A stretch of DNA of 36,813 bases, taken from positions 1-36,813 of the forward strand of contig DAOWOP010000003.1 in the NCBI GenBank assembly GCA_030642005.1, read 5' to 3'. The stretch's first letter is position 1. Each line of letters starts with the position of its first letter. Origin of the DNA: Planctomycetales bacterium. Lineage in GTDB: Bacteria; Planctomycetota; Phycisphaerae; SM23-33. Below are positions 21,011 to 35,530 of the stretch, one piece after another. The position numbers and the translations under genes were made by a program. The notes beneath the pieces were generated by a model. That model saw only the letters and a list, made by a program, of their open reading frames with translations. It was not told the DNA's origin and searched no databases.

Positions 21011-23638
21011 TCACTCTCGTTCGAGGTAGCAGACGGTTTTCTGCTCCATCGTGTTGGCATTGAGTTTGACGGTTACGCCGTCGCCAAGGTCGCAAGTGTC
21101 GATGACGCGGATGACCTCGTTCCATTTATCCGCTTCGTCGCCGAGTAAGTCCGCCAGGCGGCTTGGGGCGCCGGTAAAAAACTCCTCGTTTATCAGGTTG
21201 CCTTCCTTCGACGGGAACAGCGCCATATACAGCATGTCCATCTCGACCATCTCGCCGAACAGGTGCGTCCCCAGCGATACTTCCGGCACCAGTCCCTCAC
21301 GCATGGCCACTATTTCGCAGAGAATGGACACGGAACTGATGTCGGAGAAGTTTATCGGGATACCGAGTTCCGGCGAACTCGTACCCCAACGCCCCGGACC
21401 GAGCAGCATTATGGTTCCAGGTCCGTTTGGGTCGTCCCTGGCGATATGCGTGATCCGCCCCAGAAGGCGGGCGACATGATACCTCTGGCTCAGGGGTAAC
21501 AGACCATAGGCGGACGGAACGACGTAAATCATCCGATCAACATCGCTATGCCTGCTACGACCTATGACAGCGCCGCGAGCCTTAAGTACCAGGTCCCTGT
21601 CTGCGACATGTTCCGGTGGTTCGGGAACAACCGCGCCGCCCTTGTACTGGAATGGCCGGCACTGAAGCAGGTTAATCTTATATTGGTTTTCGCTGAGGAA
21701 GTTGGCGGTAAATTCCACGTCCACCGGATAGTCGTAGGCCGACTGAAGCAGTTTGAGCATTTCGCGCATATCGCCGACCATCGGCGTATCCCGCAGCAGG
21801 GACTCGAAGGTCAGTATGTATGGGAAGACGTCTTTGACGCCGCTGTCGGCCGCCCGTCGGGCCAGTTCCTCGCTGCGCGATGCGAACAGGTCAATCGGCA
21901 GGTCCGAACTCTGCCCGCCCACACTGGAAAATCTGGCCGAGACCAGTCGGCTCGCATTCAGGTCCAGCACATCGACTTTTTTCTGAGTACACTGACAAAC
22001 CTCGTCGAAGTTGGACTCAGGCCTTCTGGCCGGAGCGTTCAAGGCCACGACTCTTGTATAGTCGTCGTCGTGGCGATCGACCGCCCGCGTACCAAGCCCA
22101 AAGACCAGCCTTAAAACGCCCGCCGACGGGTCGATGTCCCTGCTCCAGACGTAAGGGTTGAATGAAAGCCCCACGCCGGCAACCTGAGGGTAATAGAATT
22201 CGTTATAGGCCGCACCGGAAACTCTCTGGACAAGAACGGCCATCTGCTCGTCGCCGCCGAGGAGTCCCCGCTGGGCGCGGTAAGTCAGAGCCTTCTCGCT
22301 CATCGTGCTGGCATAGACCGTGCGAACCGCCGAGAGGAAATTCTCCAGACGCCTGTCTCTCGATCCCTGATTCACACAGAATACGCTCTCGTACTTGCCG
22401 GCGAATGCGTTGCCGAAATTGTCCTCCAGCAGACTGGAAGAGCGAACGATAATGGGCGACTGCCCGAAGTAATCCAGCATATCGGTAAACTGCTTTATGA
22501 TGTATTCAGGGAACGTTCCGTCCAGCATCTTCCCGCGGGCGGTTTCCGCGCCGTCAAGGAACGTTTCAGGGTCTTTCTGCTTCTGCTTCATCCACCAAAG
22601 CCCGTTCTGGACGAGATAGGTGTAGAAAACATCCGATCCGATGAAGAAACTGTCGTGCGGCTCCAGAATCTCATTCCATCGCGGATTCATTTTCTTCAGA
22701 ATGGCCCGCGCCAGGAGCATTCCGACCGTCTTTCCGCCGAGCAGGCCCGTCCCGATCATTCGCCGGCGAATTTCAAGAATGTCCGAAAGGTCCAGAAATC
22801 CGGAAGCCAGATCGAGAATCCGCCCGTCCCTGGCGATTGCCATGCGAAGTAATCGATGGACAAAGGCGTCCACGTCTTCACCAGGATCTTCGCCGCGATC
22901 CAGGGCCAACTGCAACCGCTCGGCATGAGCGAAGGTACTGCTCCAGAACCCGAGTCGGTAACTGGCGCTGTCAAGCCGGCTCCACGGAACGGTTCCGAGA
23001 ACCTCGGTAATTGTAACGCTCTGTCTAACCGGCAGGAAATCATCGCCGGCCCAGACGTGCAGTACGTACATACTGTGCGAATGACGGTGCTGGACCTTGA
23101 GCGGATGAACGTAAAGCCTGCCTTCGTGACGATAAACGTCCACCAGAACCTGGGTGGTGTTCGTGATGGGACTGGTGGCGTGGAACGAATGGTTGTTCCT
23201 GAGCACTGCGAAATAGGCGACCGCTGCGTGGTCGTGCAGGTACGGGCATGTCAGCATGAAGAAGTTGCCGAGCATCCGGTCGCTGCACCAGTCCCCGGCA
23301 AGGTCGGACAGGCAGTCAAACAGATAATAACCGCCCTGACCGGCGTCGCTGATAACCTGGTGTATTTCAGTTATGAACTGCTCGAATCCCGCCTCGGGAT
23401 CGAGCTGGTGTACCTCCGCGCCGCTTTCGACGGACACTAGAGGTTGGTGCCTGGCGAAACGAAAGTAGATAGCCCTCTGACCGCTCCGCGCTGCGTTTCG
23501 GCAGTACGGTTCGACGAAGGGTTGATAGTCGTCAACTGAGTCAACCTGCCAGACGACATTGTCGCCGGGTATCAGGCCTTTCAGCACACTGTCCAGACCC
23601 GCAAGACCTGTGCTGAGACTATCGCCAATCGTCGTCAT
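21011..23638 (-). CDS. PEP synthase/PPDK-type ATP-grasp protein with KaiC/RecA-like N-terminal domain lacking Walker A
   Basis: PIIVRSSSLLEDNFGNAFAGKYESVF and INLLQCRPFQYKGG (PPDK ATP-grasp); N-term LSTGLAGLDSVLKGLIPGDNVVW resembles KaiC entry; start at MTTIGDS with GGAG upstream. Confidence 0.75.
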   Translation of the reverse strand: MTTIGDSLSTGLAGLDSVLKGLIPGDNVVWQVDSVDDYQPFVEPYCRNAARSGQRAIYFRFARHQPLVSVESGAEVHQLDPEAGFEQFITEIHQVISDAGQGGYYLFDCLSDLAGDWCSDRMLGNFFMLTCPYLHDHAAVAYFAVLRNNHSFHATSPITNTTQVLVDVYRHEGRLYVHPLKVQHRHSHSMYVLHVWAGDDFLPVRQSVTITEVLGTVPWSRLDSASYRLGFWSSTFAHAERLQLALDRGEDPGEDVDAFVHRLLRMAIARDGRILDLASGFLDLSDILEIRRRMIGTGLLGGKTVGMLLARAILKKMNPRWNEILEPHDSFFIGSDVFYTYLVQNGLWWMKQKQKDPETFLDGAETARGKMLDGTFPEYIIKQFTDMLDYFGQSPIIVRSSSLLEDNFGNAFAGKYESVFCVNQGSRDRRLENFLSAVRTVYASTMSEKALTYRAQRGLLGGDEQMAVLVQRVSGAAYNEFYYPQVAGVGLSFNPYVWSRDIDPSAGVLRLVFGLGTRAVDRHDDDYTRVVALNAPARRPESNFDEVCQCTQKKVDVLDLNASRLVSARFSSVGGQSSDLPIDLFASRSEELARRAADSGVKDVFPYILTFESLLRDTPMVGDMREMLKLLQSAYDYPVDVEFTANFLSENQYKINLLQCRPFQYKGGAVVPEPPEHVADRDLVLKARGAVIGRSRHSDVDRMIYVVPSAYGLLPLSQRYHVARLLGRITHIARDDPNGPGTIMLLGPGRWGTSSPELGIPINFSDISSVSILCEIVAMREGLVPEVSLGTHLFGEMVEMDMLYMALFPSKEGNLINEEFFTGAPSRLADLLGDEADKWNEVIRVIDTCDLGDGVTVKLNANTMEQKTVCYLERE

Positions 23639-23817
23639 GACACACTCCAACTTCCCAGGCTGCTTTGCCGATAACAACCAGGTAAAGACCCGCACGAATC
23701 ACTGATTCTTAACCTACAACGTATCCGCGTCTTTTCCAAGACCGTTCATCAGTTCTTTATTTTTGTTTCATTCTGCCCGTATGCGGGCAAGACTGCTGTG
23801 ACGGGGCAGATGTTCGT

Positions 23818-24012
23818 TCAGGCGATATTGGCTGCGACTGGCAACGACAGACCCCGAGGGACCAACGGAGGCCAATGCTCGGAAAAAACCGGACACGCAA
23901 AACAAACTCCGCCTAACCCCGCCCCGTCGGCCGATTCGCCATATGCCTGCGCCATTTGTGCGACGGTATAGCCGTCTAAGGAAGAAAAATCCAACGACGG
24001 ATCGAGCGGCAT
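23818..24012 (-). CDS. Short ORF, possible remnant of a surface protein; unassigned
   Basis: ORF only; lies in a degraded region. Confidence 0.2.
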   Translation of the reverse strand: MPLDPSLDFSSLDGYTVAQMAQAYGESADGAGLGGVCFACPVFSEHWPPLVPRGLSLPVAANIA

Positions 24013-24043
24013 CGTCGGGTTAGTCGGATTGCCCCACCGAGCG

Positions 24044-24159
24044 TTAGTAACCCGTAGTCGGCCCGCCTGCCGATTTGCGGGCAGGTAATCAGTATCCTGG
24101 AATGAGACCGGACATGAGCATTTTTGACCGACTACTGACTACTGGTTACAGGCTACTAA
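24044..24159. repeat. Imperfect inverted repeat; right arm is heptamer-periodic (gactact gactact ggttaca ggctact, 24130-24157)
   Basis: Left arm ttagtaacccgtagtcgg (24044-24061) matches the reverse complement of 24128-24159 with two internal gaps. Confidence 0.65.
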
Positions 24160-24600
24160 TTATTTCAGATCGAACAGTTCGTTAGAATCCGATCCGAACC
24201 ACCCCAGACCGACTTTTTCAGCCTCCTCGGCCGAGATATTCGAGTGACTCTGGTATTTGTCGGTAAAAGTCATCTTTTCCCAACTGACATGTCCGTCACC
24301 CCAAACCACGTTTGTTGTGTCAAGATGGCGAAAATGGATTGTCGGGTTGGGTCGGCTGGTGCTGGGTGGTCCGCCGGCTTCGAAATGCCAGTACGGAGTC
24401 TTGCAGAAGGAATACTCGATCATCTGACTACCGCTCTGCATGAAGGCGGTATCGGTGAACATGATGGTCTCGCCGGCGCAGGCAACGTCTGAATCGCGGG
24501 CACTGTGTAAATATCCGTCGAAGCCGTACTTATCATACCGCCCGCCGATGTAGGTGTCGTTGTATCCATAGTCGTTGCTATTCGGCCGAGTACCGTGACG
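24160..24600 (-). pseudogene. 3' fragment of a type II secretion/prepilin-like protein with H-X9-DG motif
   Basis: Manual translation: RPNSNDYGYNDTYIGGRYDKYGFDGYLHSARDSDVACAGETIMFTDTAFM...TIHFRHLDTTNVVWGDGHVSW; N-terminal prepilin segment absent. Confidence 0.65.
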
Positions 24601-24659
24601 CGACCGGCAGGCAAATCTGCGAAAGCCTCAGCACACGGAGTCGGCTCGAAGCCCGCCGG

Positions 24660-25801
<1,142 letters not shown>

Positions 25802-25811
25802 GGAGTTTAGC

Positions 25812-25891
25812 ATCTAGCGTTCAGCAATCAGCATTCAGCCGGCAGGCGTGCCGCGGCCTGATCGCTGACTGCTGATTGCTGAACGCTGAAT
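25812..25891. repeat. Heptamer-periodic inverted repeat (hairpin with about 25-bp stem)
   Basis: Left atctagc gttcagc aatcagc attcagc (25812-25839); right gctgact gctgatt gctgaac gctgaat (25864-25891); loop contains ggcaggcgtgcc. Confidence 0.85.
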
Positions 25892-26001
25892 AGTATCGGC
25901 AATAACGCCGGATAATGCAAGCCCAATCTCCATCGTGGTTTTTCTGAAACATCCGTTGCTTTTTAGCAACATTGCTTCCGATACGCACCGATATTCCATC
26001 T

Positions 26002-26991
26002 ATGACGCATTTCGAGAAGATCATCGGGCAGGATTATCGGATGGCGAAGGTCTTCGACCTTATCGACGCCGTCGCCGACAGTAAGGCTACCGTCCTGATT
26101 ACCGGCGAGTCGGGTACCGGCAAGAGCCTGGTGGCGCGGGCGATTCACGATCGCAGCGGGCGGAGGGAAAAACCCTTCGTGGAGGTTTCCTGCGGCGCGC
26201 TGCCGGAGATGCTGCTGGAGAGCGAACTGTTCGGGCACGTGCGGGGGGCTTTCACCGACGCCTTCGGCGACCGCGAGGGCAAATTCGCCGCCGCCGACGA
26301 CGGGACGATCTTCCTCGATGAGATTTCCACGGCCTCGCCGGGCCTGCAATTCAAACTCCTGCGAGTTCTCCAGGAGCGGACGTTCGAACCTGTCGGCTCG
26401 AACCGCACGCAGACCGTCGATGTCCGTGTAATCGTGGCGACCAACCGCGACCTGTGGCGGGACGTCGGGTCGGAGCGGTTCCGGCAGGACTTGTACTACC
26501 GCGTCAACGTCGTCAACGTGGAACTGCCGCCGCTGCGGGAGAGGGGTGAGGACATCGCACTGCTGGCTGAACACTTCCTCCGACGCTACGAGCGGGAAAA
26601 CTCTCGAAGTATCCTCGGATTCACCGACGACTGTCTGGACGCACTGAATTCCTACCCCTGGCCCGGAAACGTGCGCGAGTTGGCCAACTGCATCGAGCGG
26701 GCCGTTGTATTGTGTCGCAGCAACCGGATTGACATGGGCGATCTTCCCCCAGCCGTTGCCGTGGTGCTCCAGCCGATAGCGGCGGCGGCGGCAGACCAGA
26801 CCGTTCCGGTTACGCCGGTGGGTCCAAACTCTGCCCGGACACTCGCCGAAGCGCTCGCCAAGCCGGAAAAGCAAATCATCCGCGCCGCTCTGGCAGCCCA
26901 CGGCGGGCATAGGCAGGCCACCGCCCACGCACTTGGCATCAACCGCTGCACACTCTACAAGAAAATGAAGAAGTACGGCCTGATGCGGTAA
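26002..26991 (+). CDS. Stand-alone sigma-54-dependent AAA+ activator with Fis-type HTH
   Basis: [21 protein letters not shown] (variant of GAFTGA), [40 protein letters not shown]. Confidence 0.9.
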   Translation: MTHFEKIIGQDYRMAKVFDLIDAVADSKATVLITGESGTGKSLVARAIHDRSGRREKPFVEVSCGALPEMLLESELFGHVRGAFTDAFGDREGKFAAADDGTIFLDEISTASPGLQFKLLRVLQERTFEPVGSNRTQTVDVRVIVATNRDLWRDVGSERFRQDLYYRVNVVNVELPPLRERGEDIALLAEHFLRRYERENSRSILGFTDDCLDALNSYPWPGNVRELANCIERAVVLCRSNRIDMGDLPPAVAVVLQPIAAAAADQTVPVTPVGPNSARTLAEALAKPEKQIIRAALAAHGGHRQATAHALGINRCTLYKKMKKYGLMR

Positions 26992-27071
26992 AAAAACATC
27001 TCGTGCAATCCCTGCATCTCTGCTAATCTTTGCTATCAGTAACGGATCGAAATCACCTGTGGAGATGGGAT

Positions 27072-27410
27072 ATGAAGATACAGCAAGCCGATGCTGTTGA
27101 AGCCAAGACCGTTGGGATCGAAGGCGCCGAGGGCGTAACGATGCGCATGCTCATCGGCCCGGACGACGGCGCGCCCAATTTCAATATGCGACTCTTCGAG
27201 GTATCTCCCGGCGGCTGTACGCCGCGACATACGCATGACTGGGAGCACGAGGTGTATGTTCTGTCCGGCGTCGGCGTCGTCCTGGATGACGGGGAGGAAC
27301 GCCCGATTTCAACCGGCGATTGCGTCTATGTGCCGCCGGACGAGGACCACCAGTTCCGTAACACCGGCGGCGAAAATCTCAAGTTCCTGTGTCTCGTACC
27401 GAAAACGTAA
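27072..27410 (+). CDS. Cupin-domain protein
   Basis: GGCTPRHTHDWEHEVYVLSGVGVVLDDGEE...GDCVYVPPDEDHQFRNTGGENLKFLC. Confidence 0.85.
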   Translation: MKIQQADAVEAKTVGIEGAEGVTMRMLIGPDDGAPNFNMRLFEVSPGGCTPRHTHDWEHEVYVLSGVGVVLDDGEERPISTGDCVYVPPDEDHQFRNTGGENLKFLCLVPKT

Positions 27411-27420
27411 TAAAGAAAAA

Positions 27421-29618
<2,198 letters not shown>

Positions 29619-29620
<2 letters not shown>

Positions 29621-29693
29621 AACACAGTGCTGCGAAACTCAGCACTATGAACAGGATCATCTTCAACTTTCGCCTGATAACTTGTCTTGACAT
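29619..29693 (-). CDS. Putative 24-aa hydrophobic microprotein MSRQVIRRKLKMILFIVLSFAALC
   Basis: ATG with GAGAGGTG at good spacing; basic N-terminus, hydrophobic core, terminal Cys. Confidence 0.4.
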
Positions 29694-29977
29694 GATTGAT
29701 CACCTCTCGCGGCAATCTCTTTCTATCAATATATTACCACGGAAAGGCTGAATTGCATAGGGGGAAAATCGAGATGCAAACCCTTGGCTGCCAAGAGTTT
29801 CGGCAGTTATTAAGATAGGTAAAAAATAACGATATTACGGGATCGAAGCGAACGCCCTTACAATCCGTGGGTGAGAACTCCCGCGTGTTTCTCGCACCGG
29901 CGATTGACCTTCCAATTGCTTCCTGATAGCATCCTCCGCTCGTTCACCGGCGTCGTCGAAATGAAAGGAAACGGGCA

Positions 29978-31099
29978 ATGAAAACGCATGTTGTAACACT
30001 GATTACGGGTGATGGTGTTGGGCCTGAACTTGCCGAGGCTGCGAAGCGGTGCGTCGAGGCGGCGCTGGAGAAGACCCCAGACGCCGGCGGCATCGAATGG
30101 AAGGTATGCCAGGCCGGTCTGGACGTGATGGAAACCGATGGCACGCCAATGCCCGAAGCGACCATCGAGTCGGTCCGCAATACCGATGCGACACTCAAGG
30201 CCCCCGTTACGACGCCCATCGGCAAGGGTTTTCGGTCGGTCAACGTCCTGTTGCGACAGACGCTCGACCTGTACGCCTGCCTCCGCCCGTGCAAGTCTTA
30301 CCCCGGCGTCCGCAGCCGATACGACCACATCGACCTCGTCGTCGTCCGCGAGAACACCGAAGACCTCTACGCCGGCGTGGAGTTCGAAAAGGGCCTGCCG
30401 GAAACAGCCGAGGTAATCGAGGCAGTCAACCGCCTCTCGACCGACAAGAAAATCAGGACTGATCCTGCGACCACAGGCGTGTCCATCAAACCCATCAGCG
30501 TTGAAAATTCCGAGCGGATCGTCCGTTTCGCCTTCGACTACGCCCGCGCCAACGGCCGGCGGAAAGTAACCGCCGTTCACAAGGCCAATATAATGAAATT
30601 CTCCGACGGCCTGTTCAAAGAGGTAGCCGAGCGCGTCGCCGCCGATTACACCGACGTCGAATACGAAGAGCGACTGATCGACAATATGTGCATGCAACTG
30701 GTCCAGAAGCCCGAACTCTACGACGTAATCGTCCTTCCGAACCTTTACGGGGACATCCTCTCGGACCTTTGCGCCGGCCTGGCCGGCGGGCTGGGCGTGG
30801 CCCCGGGCGCGAACATCGGCGACAGCGGGGCGGTCTTCGAGGCCACCCACGGCAGCGCACCCAAGTACAAGGGCCTCAACAAGGTCAACCCGACCGCATT
30901 AATACTTTCGGGTGTCCTGATGCTCCGGCACCTCGGCGAGCGCGCCGCCGCTGATAATCTCGAAGCCGCCGTCGCCGCCGTCATCGCCGAAGGCAAATCC
31001 GTTACATACGACATGAAGCCCAACCGCGACGACCCCTCCGCCGTCGGCACCAGCGAAATGGCCGACGCGATAATTGAGAAGATAGGGATTAGGGACTAG
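29978..31099 (+). CDS. NAD-type isocitrate dehydrogenase (isocitrate/isopropylmalate dehydrogenase family)
   Basis: [68 protein letters not shown]. Confidence 0.88.
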   Translation: MKTHVVTLITGDGVGPELAEAAKRCVEAALEKTPDAGGIEWKVCQAGLDVMETDGTPMPEATIESVRNTDATLKAPVTTPIGKGFRSVNVLLRQTLDLYACLRPCKSYPGVRSRYDHIDLVVVRENTEDLYAGVEFEKGLPETAEVIEAVNRLSTDKKIRTDPATTGVSIKPISVENSERIVRFAFDYARANGRRKVTAVHKANIMKFSDGLFKEVAERVAADYTDVEYEERLIDNMCMQLVQKPELYDVIVLPNLYGDILSDLCAGLAGGLGVAPGANIGDSGAVFEATHGSAPKYKGLNKVNPTALILSGVLMLRHLGERAAADNLEAAVAAVIAEGKSVTYDMKPNRDDPSAVGTSEMADAIIEKIGIRD

Positions 31100-31523
31100 T
31101 ACTCCGTAACAGAATGATTTCAGGGTAACGGGCCTTTTTGCCGATAGGGTTGATAGAACCCTTTAACGGCAGGGAGGCCGCCATGAAGAAGTACATCGTA
31201 GAATTGACAATCGAAGAGCGAAAGCAGTTGGAAGAACTTATCAATCGCGGCAAGGTCGAAGGCTACAAGATTCAACATGCCCAAGTCTTGCTCAAGGCCG
31301 ATCAGGGTAAGCACGGCTTGGCCTGGAAAGATGAAGCCATCGCAGAGGCCTTCGGCTGTCATGTTACCACAGTTGAAAATATTCGTCGCCGGTTTGTCGA
31401 GCTTGGACTCGACGCCGCGTTGGGGCGGGCCAAGCGAGGCCCAAACAAACGCAAACTCGATGGTGACGCCGAGGCCCACTTGATTGCGATTACCTGCAGC
31501 GAGTCGCCAGAAGGCCGGAGCAA

Positions 31524-32306
<783 letters not shown>

Positions 32307-32368
32307 GCGTTACGGAGTACTAGGGACTAGGGACTAGGGGGAAAACCGGAATGCCGGAATACCTTTCC

Positions 32369-32400
32369 AAGCCCACTTTACTGCGCTGCGTGGGCTTTTT
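32369..32400 (+). terminator. Probable rho-independent terminator upstream of lpxK
   Basis: aagcccac-N13-gtgggctt followed by ttt. Confidence 0.6.
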
Positions 32401-32431
32401 CCTGCGTGCGAAAACGGTTACTATATCCGCG

Positions 32432-33412
32432 ATGAATTGTGTCATTGGAAAGATCATGGCGTCGCCTTATGCGGGTTTTATGCGTCTGCGGCGGTGGGCG
32501 TATCGTAAGGGTTTCAGGAAGAGTTACGCCGTCGATGTACCTGTTATCTGCGTGGGCAATATCACCGTCGGCGGGACGGGTAAGACGCCGATGGTCGTAT
32601 GGGTCGTCGAGCGTTTGAAAGAGGCGGGGCGCAAGCCCGCGATCCTTACCCGTGGCTACAAGGCTGTCGCCGGCAGGAGCGATGAGGCCGAACTGCTCAA
32701 GCAGTCAACGGGTGTGCCTGTAATCGTCAATCCCGATCGCGCAAGCGGCGCGCGCGAGGCTGTCGCCGGCACCGCCGACGTATTGGTCATGGACGACGGT
32801 TTTCAGCACATGCGTATCCGCCGGGATTTGGACATTGTACTTATCGACGCGACCAGGCCCTTCGGCGGCGGGGCGTGTCTTCCCATCGGTCGGCTGCGAG
32901 AGCCGCTCTCGGCCTTGCGGGATGCCGATGTGATTGTCATCACGCGCAGCGACGCTGCAGCGGCGGAGAAATTAGAGAATCTTCACGAGCGGCTTGGCCG
33001 CTTAGCGCCGCAGGCTTCGATTCACACTGCCGTTCACAAACCGATTAAGGTCATCGACGAAAATGACAATGAGTTGCCGCTCGACGCTCTTTCCGGGCGA
33101 AAGGTCTGCGCATTCTGTGGCCTCGGCAATCCCGAAGGTTTTTTTGCTACGCTGTCCGAAATAGGCGCTCGTATTGCCGGAAGGGTCGTTTTCGGTGATC
33201 ACATTGCTTACAGCCTGTCCGAGATGGAACAGATAACTGTCGCAGCCGGCGCATCAGAGGTCGATATACTCGTTACCACCGCCAAGGATCGCGTCAAAAT
33301 CGACAATCCCGTTTCTTTACCGCTGCCGTTATGGACGCTTGAAGTTCAGATGCAGATAACCGAAGGCGAGCAGACGCTTATAGATAAGATACTCCAAACA
33401 TTGCAACTCTGA
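32432..33412 (+). CDS. lpxK: tetraacyldisaccharide 4'-kinase (ORF extends to 32351 through the terminator)
   Basis: VPVICVGNITVGGTGKTPMVVWVVE, LTRGYK, VLVMDDGFQHMRIRRDLDIVLID. Confidence 0.92.
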   Translation: MNCVIGKIMASPYAGFMRLRRWAYRKGFRKSYAVDVPVICVGNITVGGTGKTPMVVWVVERLKEAGRKPAILTRGYKAVAGRSDEAELLKQSTGVPVIVNPDRASGAREAVAGTADVLVMDDGFQHMRIRRDLDIVLIDATRPFGGGACLPIGRLREPLSALRDADVIVITRSDAAAAEKLENLHERLGRLAPQASIHTAVHKPIKVIDENDNELPLDALSGRKVCAFCGLGNPEGFFATLSEIGARIAGRVVFGDHIAYSLSEMEQITVAAGASEVDILVTTAKDRVKIDNPVSLPLPLWTLEVQMQITEGEQTLIDKILQTLQL

Positions 33413-33436
33413 CGAAGCGATTGTAGAATCCTTCTC

Positions 33437-34912
33437 ATGCACCATCTGATAGAGATCGTTGAGCATTTTACCCATCCGAAGGTCGCTTTGATTGGCGATT
33501 ATATGCTGGACCGTTACGTTCGCGGCGACACGGAGCGGATCAGCCCCGAAGCGCCGGTTCCGGTTTTTCGCGTCCTGGGGCGTGAGTCCCGTCCCGGCGG
33601 GGCGGGCAGCGTGGCGATGAATATCCTGGCCCTCGGCGGGCGGGTCAATTGCATCGGCGTGGTCGGGCAGGACGCCGTCGGCGATGAACTGATGGGCATA
33701 CTTTCGTCGTCGGGTGCTGAAACCGCCGCTCTGACACGCCTTCCGGGCAGGCCTACGACGCTCAAGCAGCGTCTGGTCGGTCTGGCCCAGCATCGTCATC
33801 GCCAGCAGATTCTCCGCATGGATGAAGAGTCTTCCGACCCGTTGCCGAAGTCCGTCGCCGCGACGCTTCGCGCTTCGCTGCGGTCGGCGCTGACGGATTG
33901 CCAGGCGGTGGCGATGGAAGATTACGACAAGGGTATTTTTACCGATTTGACCACGCCGCAGTTGATAGCCGACGCCCGGTCGGCGGGCGTGCCTGTGGTG
34001 GTCGATCCCGCCCGCATCGGCGATTACCGCCGTTATCGCGGCGCGACGCTGCTGACGCCGAACCGATATGAAGCCGCTCTTGCCAGCGGCGTCGAAATAA
34101 CCGATTCCGATTCGCTGGAGCGGGCGGCCAGGCAGATAATCCAGACTACCGCCGCCGAGGCCTTGATGATTACGCTCGATAAGGAAGGTGTGTATCTGGC
34201 TCGTGCCGACGGCGAAAGCCGGATTGTCCCGACCCGCCCGCGAGCGGTCTATGACGTAGCCGGAGCCGGTGACGCCGTCCTTGCGATGCTGGCGGTGGCC
34301 TTGGCCGGCGGGTGCGAGGCTGAAGACGCCGCAGCGCTTGCCAATGTCGCCGGCGGGCTGGAGGTCGAACGCTTCGGCGTCGTGCCGGTCTCCAAAGATG
34401 AAGTCCTCGACGAACTTCGCCGGACGCTGGGCCTTCGCGGCGGAAAGGTAATCAACCGAAAGCGCCTCGCCCGCGAGATCACCCGCCGACGCCGCAACGG
34501 CGAAACAATCGTCTTTACCAACGGCTGCTTCGACCTGCTGCACGCCGGGCACGTCCGCTACCTTCGGCAGGCGCGGGAACTCGGCTTGTGCCTGATAGTA
34601 GCGATCAATTCCGACGACAGCGTCCGCCGCCTCAAAGGCCCGGGCAGGCCCGTCATCGGCGCCGACGAACGGGCGGAGATGCTCGGCGCGCTGGAATGTG
34701 TCGATTACGTTACCATCTTCGACGAAGATACGCCCGAGCCGCTGCTGGAGATGCTCAAGCCCGACATCCTCGCAAAGGGCGGAACGACGCCCGTGGTCGT
34801 CGGAGCCGAAATCGTCGAAGCCTACGGCGGAAAGGTCCTGACACTTGATATGGTCGAAGGCGCCAGCACCACCGAGATAATCAATCGGATAGTGAACAAC
34901 GCCGACGCCTGA
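33437..34912 (+). CDS. hldE: bifunctional heptose-7-phosphate kinase / ADP-heptose synthase
   Basis: PfkB-type N-terminus (GDYMLDRYVRGDTERISPEAPVPVF, GAGDAVLA) and FTNGCFDLLHAGHVRYL nucleotidyltransferase C-terminus. Confidence 0.95.
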   Translation: MHHLIEIVEHFTHPKVALIGDYMLDRYVRGDTERISPEAPVPVFRVLGRESRPGGAGSVAMNILALGGRVNCIGVVGQDAVGDELMGILSSSGAETAALTRLPGRPTTLKQRLVGLAQHRHRQQILRMDEESSDPLPKSVAATLRASLRSALTDCQAVAMEDYDKGIFTDLTTPQLIADARSAGVPVVVDPARIGDYRRYRGATLLTPNRYEAALASGVEITDSDSLERAARQIIQTTAAEALMITLDKEGVYLARADGESRIVPTRPRAVYDVAGAGDAVLAMLAVALAGGCEAEDAAALANVAGGLEVERFGVVPVSKDEVLDELRRTLGLRGGKVINRKRLAREITRRRRNGETIVFTNGCFDLLHAGHVRYLRQARELGLCLIVAINSDDSVRRLKGPGRPVIGADERAEMLGALECVDYVTIFDEDTPEPLLEMLKPDILAKGGTTPVVVGAEIVEAYGGKVLTLDMVEGASTTEIINRIVNNADA

Positions 34913-34919
34913 ACGAAAC

Positions 34920-35495
34920 GTGAAGAACAATAGAAAAATTGACGAGATGATCGGCGAACTTCTCGCCGCTGCCGGGAAACTGGACGAGACGGCGCGGTCG
35001 GCGATTGGGGATATTGCCGGGATTTTGATAGAGGCCTTCAGCGCCGGTCGTCGTGTGTATGTCTGCGGCAACGGCGGGTCGGCAGCCGACGCCCAGCACA
35101 TCGCCGCCGAACTGGTAGGGCGTTTCCGACGCGAGGGGCGCAAGCCCCTGCCATGCGTCGCCCTGACGACCGACACAAGTGTCCTGACGGCCTTGGCGAA
35201 CGATTTCGGCTTCGAGCAGGTTTTTTCCCGGCAGGTCGAAGCACTGGGAGTCGAAGGTGATGTATTGTGGGCGTTATCGACTTCCGGTGAGAGTCCTAAT
35301 GTCCTGGCTGCGGCGAAATCGGCGAAGCGGCTTGGGATAAAGGTCGTCGCAATGACGGGACCCGGCGGGGCGGACCTTGCCGGACTGGCCGACGTTTGTT
35401 TCAGCGCACCGGGACAATGGAGCGACAATATCCAGCAATTGCACCAGTTGGCGTATCACATAATTTGCGAATTGATAGATGAACATTTTGTATAA
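34920..35495 (+). CDS. gmhA: sedoheptulose-7-phosphate isomerase (GTG start)
   Basis: VCGNGGSAADAQHIAAELVGRF, STSGESPNVLAAAK. Confidence 0.93.
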   Translation: MKNNRKIDEMIGELLAAAGKLDETARSAIGDIAGILIEAFSAGRRVYVCGNGGSAADAQHIAAELVGRFRREGRKPLPCVALTTDTSVLTALANDFGFEQVFSRQVEALGVEGDVLWALSTSGESPNVLAAAKSAKRLGIKVVAMTGPGGADLAGLADVCFSAPGQWSDNIQQLHQLAYHIICELIDEHFV

Positions 35496-35530
35496 CACTG
35501 TGGCGGCAGGATGTTTAAGGGGCAAACGTT

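Noticed and set aside
25812-25891. CRISPR-like repeat
   Set aside because: Units are 7 nt with no spacers and inverted arms; not a CRISPR array.
25955-25970. gttgct-tttt-agcaac hairpin upstream of the second sigma-54 activator
   Set aside because: Short hairpin without clear regulatory context.
33329-35428. 699-aa ORF antisense to hldE/gmhA
   Set aside because: Antisense shadow ORF; the opposite strand has clear conserved domains.
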